A stretch of DNA of 64,000 bases from contig JAEUUC010000002.1 in assembly GCA_016787665.1 (NCBI GenBank), forward strand, positions 62,001-126,000. The letters are read 5' to 3'. Under the pieces are notes generated by a model. The model made no database searches, was not told where the DNA came from, and saw only the letters and a list, made by a program, of their open reading frames with translations. Positions within the stretch are counted from its first letter, which is position 1, and every line of letters begins with the position of its first letter. Position numbers and translations under genes: made by a program. This document shows positions 36,614-46,068 of the stretch, in pieces. This DNA comes from Cyclobacteriaceae bacterium. GTDB taxonomy: Bacteria; Bacteroidota; Bacteroidia; Cytophagales; Cyclobacteriaceae.

Positions 36614-37235
36614 AAATTACATCAACAGCACGCAGACGTTTATCGTAATCATTAAGCTTCTCAATAAACACAAATTGCCGCGCAGAGTCGTTTCGAAGTT
36701 CCCGGTAAAGAAAAATCTTATCTTTTTTCTGCCAACTCATTTCGAAATGATTTAGGCGTTGATCAAGAAGTGGTATGCTGGACTGGGATTGCAGGATGTT
36801 GCGGTTGCGAACGAGCTTTTTATTAATGGAGTCAAGACCAGCAATTCGGAAATTACCATAATTCGAAATGAGGTCAGCTGAAATACTGCTTGTCAGGATG
36901 TATTTGGTCTTCCCCAACACGCCATCGATGTAATACATGGTTATGGATTGAACACCTGATGAGAATAACTTGTTTTCCGGATTTTTGATTACATAAAACT
37001 CTGCACGATCGTTAAAGAACCGACCGAAAAGATGCTCTTCGAGCAAATCCAGTTGACGGTGTTCATCTGTGTTACCGACTGCCGTGTCAACCACCAACAA
37101 CCCGCTCGGGACGTTAGGTCCAATTTGATTTTGCTCCGTCTGAATTGAAACATCTCGCTGAGTTCCTTGCCTGCGTGAGCACGAACCCAACGATAGCAAA
37201 AGCACAGCAATCCAAATGAGCAGGAGCCGAGTCAT
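36609..37235 (-). CDS. Lipoprotein of unknown function
   Basis: 208 residues. A lipoprotein signal ends SLGSC (Cys19). The body has no motif I recognise. It alternates short strands (FYVIKNPENKLF, TMYYIDGVLGKTKYILTSS) with charged helices and ends FIEKLNDYDKRLRAVDVIF. Its stop codon overlaps the decayed DUF2452 copy. It lies 5 bp downstream of the Gfo/Idh/MocA gene, so the two may be co-transcribed. Confidence 0.75.
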   Translation of the reverse strand: MTRLLLIWIAVLLLSLGSCSRRQGTQRDVSIQTEQNQIGPNVPSGLLVVDTAVGNTDEHRQLDLLEEHLFGRFFNDRAEFYVIKNPENKLFSSGVQSITMYYIDGVLGKTKYILTSSISADLISNYGNFRIAGLDSINKKLVRNRNILQSQSSIPLLDQRLNHFEMSWQKKDKIFLYRELRNDSARQFVFIEKLNDYDKRLRAVDVIF

Positions 37236-37240
37236 AGCGC

Positions 37241-38557
37241 TTACATTACCCTCGGTAGGGAGTAACCATTTTGATACTTCGCTCCCATCAATTCATTCGC
37301 CTGCGAGTCGGTAAACTTTCGGGCTTTATCATCCCAAAACAATTTCTTCCCCGTGCGGTAAGCGATGTTACCCATTTGGGCGATGATGGCCACATGCGCC
37401 CCATCCTGAATCGGGCACGCCAGTGTTTCGAACTTTCGGGATTTCACGACTTCGATAAAGTTGCGGGTGTGGTTATCCAGCCCGCTGCCTTTGTTAGGTT
37501 GCAACGGCACAGCCTCCATCCTCTTTTCGTCCGGTATCACCTCCCAACCTCCACGCCATAACACCAAGGTACCGTTGTTTCCAATGAATGAAATGCCGTG
37601 GTCTTTGCCATAGTTGCCATTGCTGATACTCTGCGCCTGCTCCCATACCATCAAATGATTATCGAACTCATAAACGGTAGCAAGCGTATCGGGCGTCTCA
37701 TGGGCACCGTCAGGATAGGCCAGTTTACCACCTGATGCCATCACCGACTTAGGTATTTTGGCGTTGACACCCATCAGCGCATAGTCAATCACGTGCACGC
37801 CCCAGTCCGTCATCAGACCTCCGGCATAATCCCAATACCAGCGGAAGTTGAAGTGAAAGCGATTGGGGTTGAACGGCCGCCTGGTTGCCGGCCCGAGCCA
37901 CAAATCATAATTCACCCCGGCCGGCACTGAGGCATCCGGTTTCACTTCAATGTTGCGCATCCAGCCCTGGTAAGCCCAGGCCTTGGTCATGCGAATGTTG
38001 CCCAGCTTACCCGACTTCACAAAATTGATGGCATCGGTAAAATGCGGTGTGCTTCGCTGCCATTGCCCGACTTGTACGGCACGTCCATATTTCTTTTGCG
38101 CGGCCTCCATGACGCGGCATTCCTCAATCGAATTGCCAATCGGCTTTTCCACATACACATCTTTGCCTGCCGCGCAGGCCTCTACCATCTGCAAGCAATG
38201 CCAGTGATCGGGAGTCCCTATGATCACCACGTCAATATCTTTGTCGGCCAGCATCTTCCGATAATCTTCGAACGTCTTAACCGTGACGCCATTCTTGGCC
38301 AGTTCGTATTTGCGCCAATTGAGCACGTTGCTGTCTACATCACACAGCGCCACCACCTGCACCTCCGGAATTTTATTCATCGAGGTGAGGTTACTCCAAC
38401 CCATGCCATTAACACCAATCACTCCCACACGAATCTTGTCGGAGGCAGCTACCGATTGTTTCTGTTGGGCCAATGCCTGCCAGGGCAGCGCGGCTGTTAA
38501 CGCCAGCCCGGCACCCGCCTGAGCTGATTTTTGGATGAAGTTGCGTCTGTTGATCAT
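37241..38557 (-). CDS. Tat-exported Gfo/Idh/MocA-family oxidoreductase
   Basis: 438 residues. NRRNFIQKS at 3-11 followed by an Ala/Leu-rich stretch and ALAQQ is a Tat signal. The Rossmann loop is RVGVIGVNGMGW; the family Lys is in YVEKPIGNSIEE, and HWHCLQMVEA precedes it. The C-terminal domain includes WDYAGGLMTDWGVHVIDYALMG. This is the common exported-dehydrogenase type of Bacteroidota, presumably acting on a sugar or polyol. It differs from the 547-residue member at 5156-6799. No partner sugar genes are adjacent. Confidence 0.92.
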   Translation of the reverse strand: MINRRNFIQKSAQAGAGLALTAALPWQALAQQKQSVAASDKIRVGVIGVNGMGWSNLTSMNKIPEVQVVALCDVDSNVLNWRKYELAKNGVTVKTFEDYRKMLADKDIDVVIIGTPDHWHCLQMVEACAAGKDVYVEKPIGNSIEECRVMEAAQKKYGRAVQVGQWQRSTPHFTDAINFVKSGKLGNIRMTKAWAYQGWMRNIEVKPDASVPAGVNYDLWLGPATRRPFNPNRFHFNFRWYWDYAGGLMTDWGVHVIDYALMGVNAKIPKSVMASGGKLAYPDGAHETPDTLATVYEFDNHLMVWEQAQSISNGNYGKDHGISFIGNNGTLVLWRGGWEVIPDEKRMEAVPLQPNKGSGLDNHTRNFIEVVKSRKFETLACPIQDGAHVAIIAQMGNIAYRTGKKLFWDDKARKFTDSQANELMGAKYQNGYSLPRVM

Positions 38558-38690
38558 ATTTTGAATACTGATTTACCGAAGTCAAGTTGTCGAAAATTCG
38601 CCACACCACAAACTATGAACCGTTTTCAAATCGGATTGACGCATCCACGTGCATTCTAAATAAAAAGCCTATTTTAGCCGTTAGGTGATT

Positions 38691-38891
38691 ATGCGTTTCG
38701 TGCTAATTCTGGTGATGGTGGGTTTGTTGGCGAATGGTTGCGGCTCTTCCGACAGCAACCGCATTGTGAAGCCACGCTACCACCGTGTATTACCGGTTAA
38801 GGGGAATGAATACCGCATCAACTGGCGCATCGGAAAACGTCAAATCAAACTCTTTAAACGTCAGCGAACCAAAACTATTCGCACCCGGTAG
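38691..38891 (+). CDS. Small lipoprotein with a basic tail
   Basis: 66 residues from the ATG at 38691; a GTG two codons earlier is possible. The signal ends GLLANGC (Cys17). The mature part is about 50 residues and is strongly basic, with KRQIKLFKRQRTKTIRTR at the end. No family recognised. It sits in the gap between divergent and convergent genes and ends 5 bp from the TetR stop. The clean lipobox is the main support. Confidence 0.6.
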   Translation: MRFVLILVMVGLLANGCGSSDSNRIVKPRYHRVLPVKGNEYRINWRIGKRQIKLFKRQRTKTIRTR

Positions 38892-38896
38892 TCGCT

Positions 38897-39526
38897 TTAC
38901 TGGAGGCCTTTCAGCATCAACTCCAGATTCTTCCGGAAATAGTTCTTCAACGGACTGGCTTGGGAAAGATGGGCACTCAGAATTGTTCCATAGAGTACAC
39001 TCGTCACCAGCAATGTTATGTCGCGGGTGGATGTTGTTTTCACAATTTCCTTTTTAAAGATGGCCTCGAGGGCAAACCGCTCGGCCATTTGATCGAGCGA
39101 CATGATTTCCAGCGAAGTGACAGACGGGAAGTCCGGAAAAAGGAGTTTCTTTTCCTCTGCTTTTACCGGAAAAGGCTTGGGTGTGCGTTTCATGTCCGCC
39201 AGGTAGGCCAGCCAATACAAAACCAGGCCGGGGTGCTGCTCCATCTCTTCACTCATGCGGTCGAACAGGAACTGAACACCATTCAGTCCCTCGCGGGGCT
39301 TGTCCTGTAACTCTACGGTTCGTTTGAAGCACCAAACCCGGAAGTAGTATAACAGAATATCTTCCTTCTGCGGGAAGTATTTGAACAGCGTCACCTTCGA
39401 GATTTTCACCTTCGCGCAAATCTCGTCCACAAACAAATCGGCAAAAGACTTTTTCCCGATCAGCTTCACCGTTTGGTCAAGGATGGCAAGTTTAAGGCGG
39501 GCTGCTTTTTCTTTCCGAAGGCTCAT
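38897..39526 (-). CDS. TetR/AcrR-family transcriptional regulator
   Basis: 209 residues from the ATG at 39526. The N-terminal helix-turn-helix reads [32 protein letters not shown], the standard TetR_N pattern with the closing TLFKYF-K-D. The ligand-binding half is not recognisable. It is divergent from the gamma-glutamyltransferase gene with 54 bp between starts, so it may regulate that gene or itself. No palindromic operator was clear in the gap. Confidence 0.9.
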   Translation of the reverse strand: MSLRKEKAARLKLAILDQTVKLIGKKSFADLFVDEICAKVKISKVTLFKYFPQKEDILLYYFRVWCFKRTVELQDKPREGLNGVQFLFDRMSEEMEQHPGLVLYWLAYLADMKRTPKPFPVKAEEKKLLFPDFPSVTSLEIMSLDQMAERFALEAIFKKEIVKTTSTRDITLLVTSVLYGTILSAHLSQASPLKNYFRKNLELMLKGLQ

Positions 39527-39580
39527 GGAAAACTTCGGCCCGAAATAATACATTTAGGGATCAAATCCCAACATGCATCT

Positions 39581-41272
39581 ATGAAACGTCTGTTCATTCT
39601 GTCAATGGTGATCGGCTTGGTGGCCTGCCAGTCCAAAGAGCAGCCCAAACCGCGCACGAGGGGTGTCATTGGCGACTCCGCCATGGTGGTTTCAGCCCAC
39701 CCCCTGGCATCAGAGGTCGGTGTCCGAATTCTCAAACGAGGAGGCAATGCCGTAGATGCCGCCATCGCAACCCATTTTGCTCTGGCAGTGGCGTTTCCGG
39801 TTGCCGGCAACATCGGGGGCGGTGGTTTCATGGTTATTCGTTTGAAAGATGGCAGCACGGCAGCCCTGGACTTTCGCGAAAAGGCGCCAGCCAAAGCCAC
39901 CACTAACATGTATCTAGATAAAGACGGAAATGTGATTCCCAATCTCAGCCTCTACGGTCATCTCGCATCGGGTGTACCCGGGTCTGTTGATGGCCTGGTG
40001 GAAGCGCACAAAAAGTTTGGAACCCTGGAATGGAAAGAACTGGTGCAGCCAGCCATTGACCTGGCGCTCAACGGCATCGTACTGACCGAGCGCGAGGCCA
40101 AGTTTATGAATGGCGCCCAGGAAAATCTAAGCAAATACAACAGCGTGAAACCGGAGTTCCTGCTGCGCGTGTGGAAGGCAGGCGACTCGATCAAATGGAC
40201 CGGGTTGGGCCACACATTGGAGCGCATCCGGGACAACGGACGGGCTGGATTTTATGAGGGGCAAACCGCAGACGACATCGTAGCTGAAATGAAACGTGGA
40301 AACGGGCTGATTACCCACGAGGACTTGAAGAATTACAAATCCGCATGGCGGACTCCGCTGGCGTCCACCTATAAAGAATACAAAGTGATTTCGATGCCGC
40401 CTTCTTCCAGCGGGGGCATCTGCCTTTTGCAATTGTTGAAAAGTGTGGAGCCCTACCCCATTGGCGAGTGGGGACATAACACGGCACGCACCCTACACCT
40501 GATGACTGAGGCTGAGCGCAGGGTTTATGCCGACCGGGCTGAGTACATTGGTGACACGGATTTCTATAAAGTGCCGATCGAGCAATTGATTGCCGATCAG
40601 TACAACACTGACCGCATGGCGACCTACGACCCGAACAAAGCAACGCCCAGCAGCGAAGTGAAGGCCGGAGCAATTCCGGGTTATGAATCCGAGGAAACGA
40701 CCCATTTTTCCGTAGTGGACTCGCAAGGAAATGCCGTAGCCGTTACCACAACACTAAATGGCTGGTTCGGGAATTTTGTTTTGGTTGATGGCTCCGGGTT
40801 TTTTCTAAACAATGAGATGGACGACTTCAGCGCCAAGCCGGGTGTTCCCAATATGTTTGGGCTTATTGGCAATGAGGCCAACAAGATTGAGCCCGGCAAG
40901 CGCATGCTGAGCGCCATGACGCCCACCATAGTGGAGAAAAACGGTAAGCTTTTTATGGTTTTGGGTAGCCCGGGTGGATCCACCATCATCACCTCAGTGT
41001 TTCAGGTATTCCTCAACGTGATCGAACACGATATGACACTTCAGGAAGCTATTGACACCGGGCGTGTGCATAGTCAGTGGCTGCCCGATGTTATTGCACC
41101 AGAACATGGCGTGATCGCTAAGGAGGACAGCGTGACACTTACCCAACTGGGCCATGTGATCAAGCCGCGTGGGCGCTATGGCCGTGTTGATGCCATTCTG
41201 GTTCTGCCCGATGGAAAACTGGAGGGTGGTGCTGACCGCAGGCGTGGAGATGACAAGGCGGTGGGTTTTTAA
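39581..41272 (+). CDS. ggt: Gamma-glutamyltransferase, lipoprotein form
   Basis: 563 residues from the ATG at 39581, giving a lipoprotein signal with VAC at Cys16. The enzyme precursor self-cleaves before the nucleophile Thr373 in [10 protein letters not shown] and then transfers or hydrolyses gamma-glutamyl groups, mainly from glutathione. Other landmarks are [33 protein letters not shown] and [19 protein letters not shown]. It is likely anchored in the periplasm. It is divergent from tetR and followed by a barrel gene. Confidence 0.96.
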   Translation: MKRLFILSMVIGLVACQSKEQPKPRTRGVIGDSAMVVSAHPLASEVGVRILKRGGNAVDAAIATHFALAVAFPVAGNIGGGGFMVIRLKDGSTAALDFREKAPAKATTNMYLDKDGNVIPNLSLYGHLASGVPGSVDGLVEAHKKFGTLEWKELVQPAIDLALNGIVLTEREAKFMNGAQENLSKYNSVKPEFLLRVWKAGDSIKWTGLGHTLERIRDNGRAGFYEGQTADDIVAEMKRGNGLITHEDLKNYKSAWRTPLASTYKEYKVISMPPSSSGGICLLQLLKSVEPYPIGEWGHNTARTLHLMTEAERRVYADRAEYIGDTDFYKVPIEQLIADQYNTDRMATYDPNKATPSSEVKAGAIPGYESEETTHFSVVDSQGNAVAVTTTLNGWFGNFVLVDGSGFFLNNEMDDFSAKPGVPNMFGLIGNEANKIEPGKRMLSAMTPTIVEKNGKLFMVLGSPGGSTIITSVFQVFLNVIEHDMTLQEAIDTGRVHSQWLPDVIAPEHGVIAKEDSVTLTQLGHVIKPRGRYGRVDAILVLPDGKLEGGADRRRGDDKAVGF

Positions 41273-41338
41273 TGGGATTTCAAAATAACTCTATTGAGCC
41301 TGATTTTAAAAAAGTTACTTTCCTAAAACATTTACTTT

Positions 41339-41866
41339 ATGAAAAAAAGTCTATTGCTTGTTTTAGTTCTGTCATCTGCATTCCATACAGCAGATGCGCA
41401 GTTCAATCGTGGAAGACTTCTGGCCGGTGGAAGCCTTGGCTTTAGTTCACAAAAGACCAATGATATATCCACCCGTTCGTTTTCTTTTCAACCGAATGTT
41501 GGCTTTTTTGTGGTTGACAATCTCGCCATCGGTGCAGATCTAAGTATTTCAATTTTCTCGTTTGAGAATGGAAAAACGCAATCCTTTTCTTTTGACCCTT
41601 TTGTTCGCTATTACCTCAAACCCGGAATCTTTGGTGAGGGTTCTATTGGCTTCGGCAAAGTAAAAATTGAAAATGATCAAATCGGTTCGTCTGATAATTC
41701 TTTATTCAATTGGTCTGTAGGGGTTGGCTACGCGTGGTTTCTTAATGATCATGTGGCGCTTGAACCAGTAATCCGCTACCAGAATAGTAAATTTGATGAT
41801 TCGGATTTTAGTACTTCAGGGCTTGCGTTGCAAATCGGGCTACAGGTTTACCTTGGTAAGCGCTAA
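41339..41866 (+). CDS. Outer-membrane beta-barrel protein
   Basis: 175 residues. The signal peptide MKKSLLLVLVLSSAFHTADAQ is followed by eight or so amphipathic strands (RGRLLAGGSLGFSSQ, SFSFQPNVGFFVVDNLAIG, WSVGVGYAWFLNDHVALEPVIRYQNS). It ends LALQIGLQVYLGKR, a normal barrel C-terminus. The length suits an OmpX/OmpW-size barrel. Upstream, TTG–N19–TACTTTCC resembles a weak promoter. No partner gene suggests a ligand. Confidence 0.88.
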   Translation: MKKSLLLVLVLSSAFHTADAQFNRGRLLAGGSLGFSSQKTNDISTRSFSFQPNVGFFVVDNLAIGADLSISIFSFENGKTQSFSFDPFVRYYLKPGIFGEGSIGFGKVKIENDQIGSSDNSLFNWSVGVGYAWFLNDHVALEPVIRYQNSKFDDSDFSTSGLALQIGLQVYLGKR

Positions 41867-41917
41867 AACACGACATCAGCCTGGCGAGTCGGTCGAAAGG
41901 CAATCGTAACGGCAGAA

Positions 41918-42910
41918 GTGAAAAGGCAAACGCAGATAAACGTGAGAATCAATAGCATTGTAATGTTTTTGCTTAGTAGTATCTGTCTCGCACCTGAGAT
42001 TGCCTCTGGTCAACGAGTGATAACTGGGCGCGTTGTGGATGCAGACCAAAATCCGATTCCATATGTGACATTGCGGGCAACGGGTAATCCAGGCAACAAA
42101 ACGGTAGCCAACGTTAAAGGATTTTTCTCAATCGAACTTGGGCCAAGCGAAACTTCGCTTGAAGCTGAGTGTATCGGATTTGAACCCTCGTCTTTCGACC
42201 TTCCGGAATCTGACAGCGTTATAGTGACCTTGAAAGCGATCTATATTCCACTGTCTAAGGTGTGGTTATTTCTGCCCGTTTTCCGAAGTAGCCGAATGGA
42301 CTCGCTTGATATCTTGTATCCGGAATTTGCAAAGTTTCCGGGGGGATTTAATCACTTTACTCTTCGTCTTACCACTGGACTTATCAAGAATAAAGTCGAT
42401 TTGCTGATAAAAGAGCCCACTACGCTGAACTTCGCAGTAGACAAGTCAGGTATTCTTCAAGCCCTTCCCATTGGGAGTGCCGCCATTGACAGCATCATCA
42501 AAAAAGTGGTTGAGCCGTTCCCCAGATGGCAACCGGCAACTCAAAACGGATTTCCTACCGCCCAGTACTTTACGACAACACTGGCCCCCGAAATATTTAC
42601 CGTAGTTGAAATATCAGCCCACCCAAAAGGCGGCATGGCAAAGTTTTACAAGTTCCTAGCGAAGAACATTAAATATCCCGAGAATGCACGCAAACTCAAA
42701 ATTGAAGGTCAAGTATTTGTAACGTTCATAGTGGAGAAAGATGGCAGCCTTACCGAAGTAAAAGTTATTGAGGGACGGGGTATTGGCGGTGGATGCGATG
42801 AAGAAGCTGTAAGAGTTGTGTCATTATCGCCAAAATGGACTCCCGGAACGCAAAGAGGTAAACCTGTTCGTCAGCGCTTGACGTTACCAATAAAATTCAG
42901 CCCAGGCTAG
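41918..42910 (+). CDS. Exported protein with CarboxypepD-reg-like domain and C-terminal TonB domain
   Basis: 330 residues from a GTG at 41918; an ATG at 41963 would shorten the signal region. After a signal peptide ending IASGQ, residues 35-105 are a carboxypeptidase regulatory-like beta-sandwich (ITGRVVDADQNPIPYVTLRA). The middle is unassigned. Residues 240-328 form a TonB C-terminal domain (KNIKYPENARKLKIEGQVFVTFIVEKDGSLTEV, then KWTPGTQRGKPVRQRLTLP). The Pro-rich periplasm-spanning segment of true TonB is absent. It may be a TonB-like transducer or a periplasmic adaptor. Confidence 0.82.
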   Translation: MKRQTQINVRINSIVMFLLSSICLAPEIASGQRVITGRVVDADQNPIPYVTLRATGNPGNKTVANVKGFFSIELGPSETSLEAECIGFEPSSFDLPESDSVIVTLKAIYIPLSKVWLFLPVFRSSRMDSLDILYPEFAKFPGGFNHFTLRLTTGLIKNKVDLLIKEPTTLNFAVDKSGILQALPIGSAAIDSIIKKVVEPFPRWQPATQNGFPTAQYFTTTLAPEIFTVVEISAHPKGGMAKFYKFLAKNIKYPENARKLKIEGQVFVTFIVEKDGSLTEVKVIEGRGIGGGCDEEAVRVVSLSPKWTPGTQRGKPVRQRLTLPIKFSPG

Positions 42911-42914
42911 CTAG

Positions 42915-44438
42915 TCAATTCTTAACAATCGTAAACTCAACTCTTCGGTTGAGTTTGCGAGCATCCTCCGTGTCCTCGCTTGCAATTGGTTTTTCGCCAC
43001 CGAAGCCCTTGCCGGAGATTCGCCTGGCGCTAACACCTTTGGAGACGAGGTACTGCTTCACTTTCTCTACCCTATCCTTCGATAACTGTTTGTTCTTGTC
43101 GGCATTGCCGCGATTATCGGTATGCCCGGCCAATTCAATCACCACGCGCGAGTTGTTCTTCATAAAATCGGCCACCAGATCCAACTCCGCATAGGACTCG
43201 GTCAGGAATGTGGTCGTACCTTGTTCAAACAACACGTTCTTCAAATTCACGGTTGTACCGACTTCCACCGGTTGCAACCGAAAATTCATTTCCAGCACTT
43301 TCATCTGTACGGTGTGAATATCCAAATTCTCAAGCACACTCACGTAGCGAGGGGCTTCTACTGTGATCACGTACTGGCCACTGGCAGGCAACTTGACCTG
43401 GTACTGGCCGGCCCGGTTGGCAATGGCCGTTTTGATTTCCGTTGCTTTGAAGTGAATACTGGCCGGCACACTTTCACCCGTTTTGGCGTTGGTCACGGTT
43501 CCGCGAATGATAACTTCATTGTCCAAGGCAACGGTTCGGTCAGCCGGACGCAACCGAACTAACGTATCGGGCGCAGCCACCGGATCAAACAACCGGATAT
43601 CACCATAGCCGTCACTGTCTTTAGTGGAGGTAAACAGAAAACTGGTGGATTGGTAGTTTCTGAAAAACAACTCCCGACCGTCCGTATTGATCGCGGGCCC
43701 GAGGTTCTGTGGTTCACTCCATTGTAGCCAGGAGTCATCCAAGCGCTCAGTCACGAAGATGTCGAAACTGCCGTAACCTTCGCGCCCGTTGGTGGCAAAG
43801 TAGAGCTTTCGTCCATCATCAGCCAACCATGGGCTGAGCTCCTGAAACCGGGTATTTAAAAAGGATAAGTTGCGTGGCTCCGTCCAACTGCCATTGGGCT
43901 TTCGCAACGTGACATGCAGATCTTCGGCACCTTTCGTATCATAACCTTCAGCCGCAAAAACAAACGCTTGACCATCGGGGGTGATGGAGCCTGTCAATTC
44001 CGCCTCGCGGTTTAAGAAGTATGGAATCGCCATGTTTTCAGGTGCATCCCACCGGCCCTCGCGCCACCGGCTAACGGACAGACCCTGTGTGGTGGCACGC
44101 GAACCCGACTTGCCATAGTGATTGAACAGGAAAAGTTGCTGACCATCGGGAGAAAAGCCGGCAACACCATTATAGCCAGGGTCATTCAACAACGGGCCAC
44201 CGTGAACGGGCAGGCTCCATTGGCTTCCCTCCCACGAAGAAATCCAGATATCGCCCGGGTCCTTCACGCCACCGGCATTGGCCGGATGATTGGCAACGGT
44301 GACAAAAAGCGTCAGGCCATCCGGACTCACCACCGGGCTCAATTCATCGTACCGCGAATTAACGGATTTGAAAATGCCGGGGCCGGGTGCCTGGGCGCAC
44401 AGGGACAGGGGAAACAACAGCAGAAGAGCAAAACGCAT
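42915..44438 (-). CDS. PD40 propeller–OmpA-family protein
   Basis: 507 residues. The signal peptide ends LSLCAQA. Residues about 30-275 contain WD40-like PD40 repeats (SPDGLTLFV, SPDGQQLFLF, TPDGQAFVFAAEG, DDGRKLYFATNG). Residues 300-380 are a carboxypeptidase-regulatory beta-sandwich (TNAKTGESVPASIHF). The C-terminus is an OmpA peptidoglycan-binding domain with AGHTDNRGNADKNKQLS and the final RRVEFTI. This architecture anchors envelope complexes in Bacteroidota, including T9SS-associated PorE-like proteins, though the exact role here is not shown. Convergent with the TonB-domain gene. Confidence 0.92.
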   Translation of the reverse strand: MRFALLLLFPLSLCAQAPGPGIFKSVNSRYDELSPVVSPDGLTLFVTVANHPANAGGVKDPGDIWISSWEGSQWSLPVHGGPLLNDPGYNGVAGFSPDGQQLFLFNHYGKSGSRATTQGLSVSRWREGRWDAPENMAIPYFLNREAELTGSITPDGQAFVFAAEGYDTKGAEDLHVTLRKPNGSWTEPRNLSFLNTRFQELSPWLADDGRKLYFATNGREGYGSFDIFVTERLDDSWLQWSEPQNLGPAINTDGRELFFRNYQSTSFLFTSTKDSDGYGDIRLFDPVAAPDTLVRLRPADRTVALDNEVIIRGTVTNAKTGESVPASIHFKATEIKTAIANRAGQYQVKLPASGQYVITVEAPRYVSVLENLDIHTVQMKVLEMNFRLQPVEVGTTVNLKNVLFEQGTTTFLTESYAELDLVADFMKNNSRVVIELAGHTDNRGNADKNKQLSKDRVEKVKQYLVSKGVSARRISGKGFGGEKPIASEDTEDARKLNRRVEFTIVKN

Positions 44439-44447
44439 GGCACAAAG

Positions 44448-45041
44448 TTAACGGCCGGGCGGAACACTCACCCAATGATTACCTCGAATGGTAAATCGCC
44501 ACGGCAGGTGCATGTCTGCTCCGGCATAATCAATGCCTATGCGTGGGCTCGCTACAATCATTCGGGGTGAAACTTTTTTACCTTCCTCCAGCCAGATTTC
44601 TTCCCCTTGCAGGCTAATGCCGTTGTGCTGCCGCGAAATTCCCAGAGCGCGGGTGAGTTTACCTGGCCCGGAGGTTAATCGGGCAGTGCGAACGGCATTC
44701 AGGCGTTTCATCATCACCTCCGCGCCCTCAACCGGCTCTAAAGCCCTGACCAGGATTGCTTCAGCCCGCTCCTCCTCGTTGGTTACCACATTAAAGAGAT
44801 GGTGAATGCCGTAGCAGAGGTAAACATATGCGTGGCCTCCGGGTCCAAACATCACTTCGTTGCGGGCTGTTCGTTTGTTGTCATGGGCGTGGCATCCTCG
44901 TTCGCGCCACGAATACGCTTCCGTTTCCACAATCCATCCGGCTGTGACCTGACCATTGATTTTTGTTACCAGCGTTTTACCCAACAATCCGCGCGCAATG
45001 GCCAGCACATTCTTTCGCCTATAGAACGACTCGGGTAACAT
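44448..45041 (-). CDS. DNA-3-methyladenine glycosylase, AAG/MPG type
   Basis: 197 residues, the usual size. The fold signature is FYRRKNVLAIARGLLGK, then the catalytic Glu in IVETEAYSW, HAHDNKRTARNEVMFGPGGHAYVYLCYGIH split across two motifs, and TSGPGKLTRALGI. It removes alkylated purines such as 3-methyladenine, starting base excision repair. It starts 9 bp after the OmpA gene start in tail-to-head order on the minus strand; the two are neighbours on one strand without functional link. Confidence 0.95.
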   Translation of the reverse strand: MLPESFYRRKNVLAIARGLLGKTLVTKINGQVTAGWIVETEAYSWRERGCHAHDNKRTARNEVMFGPGGHAYVYLCYGIHHLFNVVTNEEERAEAILVRALEPVEGAEVMMKRLNAVRTARLTSGPGKLTRALGISRQHNGISLQGEEIWLEEGKKVSPRMIVASPRIGIDYAGADMHLPWRFTIRGNHWVSVPPGR

Positions 45042-45105
45042 CCTTAATAAATTGTTAACGCAAAGCTCAAAGGATTCAATCGATTTCGGAATCCAAACAA
45101 ACCAC

Positions 45106-45113
45106 TATTTTTA
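45106..45113 (+). promoter_or_regulatory. Candidate -7 element for the DUF2911 gene
   Basis: TATTTTTA differs from TAnnTTTG only in the last base and would start transcription about 19 bases before the ATG at 45139. TTTC at 45084-45087 sits near the -33 position. Confidence 0.35.
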
Positions 45114-45138
45114 CGCCCCAATTAAATCAAATTACACC

Positions 45139-45987
45139 ATGAAAAAAGTATTAATCCTGGCCCTAATGGTTGCTTTTGTGGCAGCTGAGGCACAGGTTGT
45201 AACACCCCAGCCCTCTCCGGCAGGTTCGGTATCCACGGTTGTGGGCCTTACCGATGTCCGAATTGATTACTTCCGCCCACGAGTAAAAGGACGCAAGATC
45301 TTTGGAACAGACGCATCCGTTGTGGTGCCCAATGGGCAAATCTGGAGAACCGGGGCAAACAGCGGGACTAAGATTATATTTGGTGATGATGTAAAGGTGG
45401 AAGGCATCGCTGTGCCAAAAGGTGAATACCTGATTTTTTCGTGGCCCGGTGCCACGGAGTGGACAATCGCTCTTTATAAAGATGTGAAAATTGGTGGCAA
45501 CACCGGAGCGTACGACAAAGCACAGGAAGCGGCCAACTTCAAGGTAAAGGCTGAGAAACTGACTGAAAAGGTGGAAGTGCTCACGTTTAATATTGGTGAT
45601 ATCTCCGATGACAGCAAGTCGGCCAAAGTGCAACTGGCGTGGGAAAATACATCTGTGAAATTTGGTATCACGGTAGATTATGATGCCAAGGTGATGAAGA
45701 GCATCGAAGCAAATACAAAAGTTAACCCCAACAATTACTTCAATGCCGCGGTCTACTACCTGGAAAACGGAAAAGACCTGAAACAAGCCAGCGAATGGAT
45801 TGACAAAGCGGTAGCCGCCAACCCGACAGCCTTCTGGATTCTCTATCAGAAAGCGCGAATCCAAAAAGCGAATGGCGACAAAGCGGGTGCCCTGGCTACC
45901 TCAAAGGCATCCTGGGAAGAAGCCAAGAAAGCCAATAACCGGGATTACATGATGATGAACGAAGAACTTCAAAAAGGCCTGAAGTAA
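45139..45987 (+). CDS. DUF2911 domain protein, exported
   Basis: 282 residues from the ATG at 45139, which gives the signal peptide MKKVLILALMVAFVAAEAQ; earlier open sequence lacks one. Residues 25-190 are the DUF2911 domain (VTPQPSPAGSVSTVVGLTDV, YFRPRVKGRKIFG, NGQIWRTGANSGTKIIFGDDV, GEYLIFSWPG). The last 80 residues are helical, TPR-like (AAVYYLENGKDLKQASEWIDKAVA). The family is common in Bacteroidota and its function is unknown. A strong terminator follows. Confidence 0.92.
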   Translation: MKKVLILALMVAFVAAEAQVVTPQPSPAGSVSTVVGLTDVRIDYFRPRVKGRKIFGTDASVVVPNGQIWRTGANSGTKIIFGDDVKVEGIAVPKGEYLIFSWPGATEWTIALYKDVKIGGNTGAYDKAQEAANFKVKAEKLTEKVEVLTFNIGDISDDSKSAKVQLAWENTSVKFGITVDYDAKVMKSIEANTKVNPNNYFNAAVYYLENGKDLKQASEWIDKAVAANPTAFWILYQKARIQKANGDKAGALATSKASWEEAKKANNRDYMMMNEELQKGLK

Positions 45988-46010
45988 TCATCAGGTGAAG
46001 GACACAAAGA

Positions 46011-46044
46011 AGTCCCTGGTCAGCTAAGGCCGGGGACTTTTTGT
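46011..46044 (+). terminator. Intrinsic terminator after the DUF2911 gene
   Basis: AGTCCCTGG (46011-46019) pairs with CCGGGGACT-type bases (46030-46038) with one G–T pair, followed by a T-rich tract to 46044. It lies 24 bp after the stop and 25 bp before the next start. Confidence 0.8.
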
Positions 46045-46068
46045 TTATTTTGCACGCTACGTGTTTTT

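Noticed and set aside
5156..38557. The two Gfo/Idh/MocA genes as a recent duplication
   Set aside because: They differ by over 100 residues in length and in sequence around the shared motifs.
45163..45864. 233-codon minus-strand open frame
   Set aside because: Antisense to the DUF2911 gene, composition unlike a protein of this genome.
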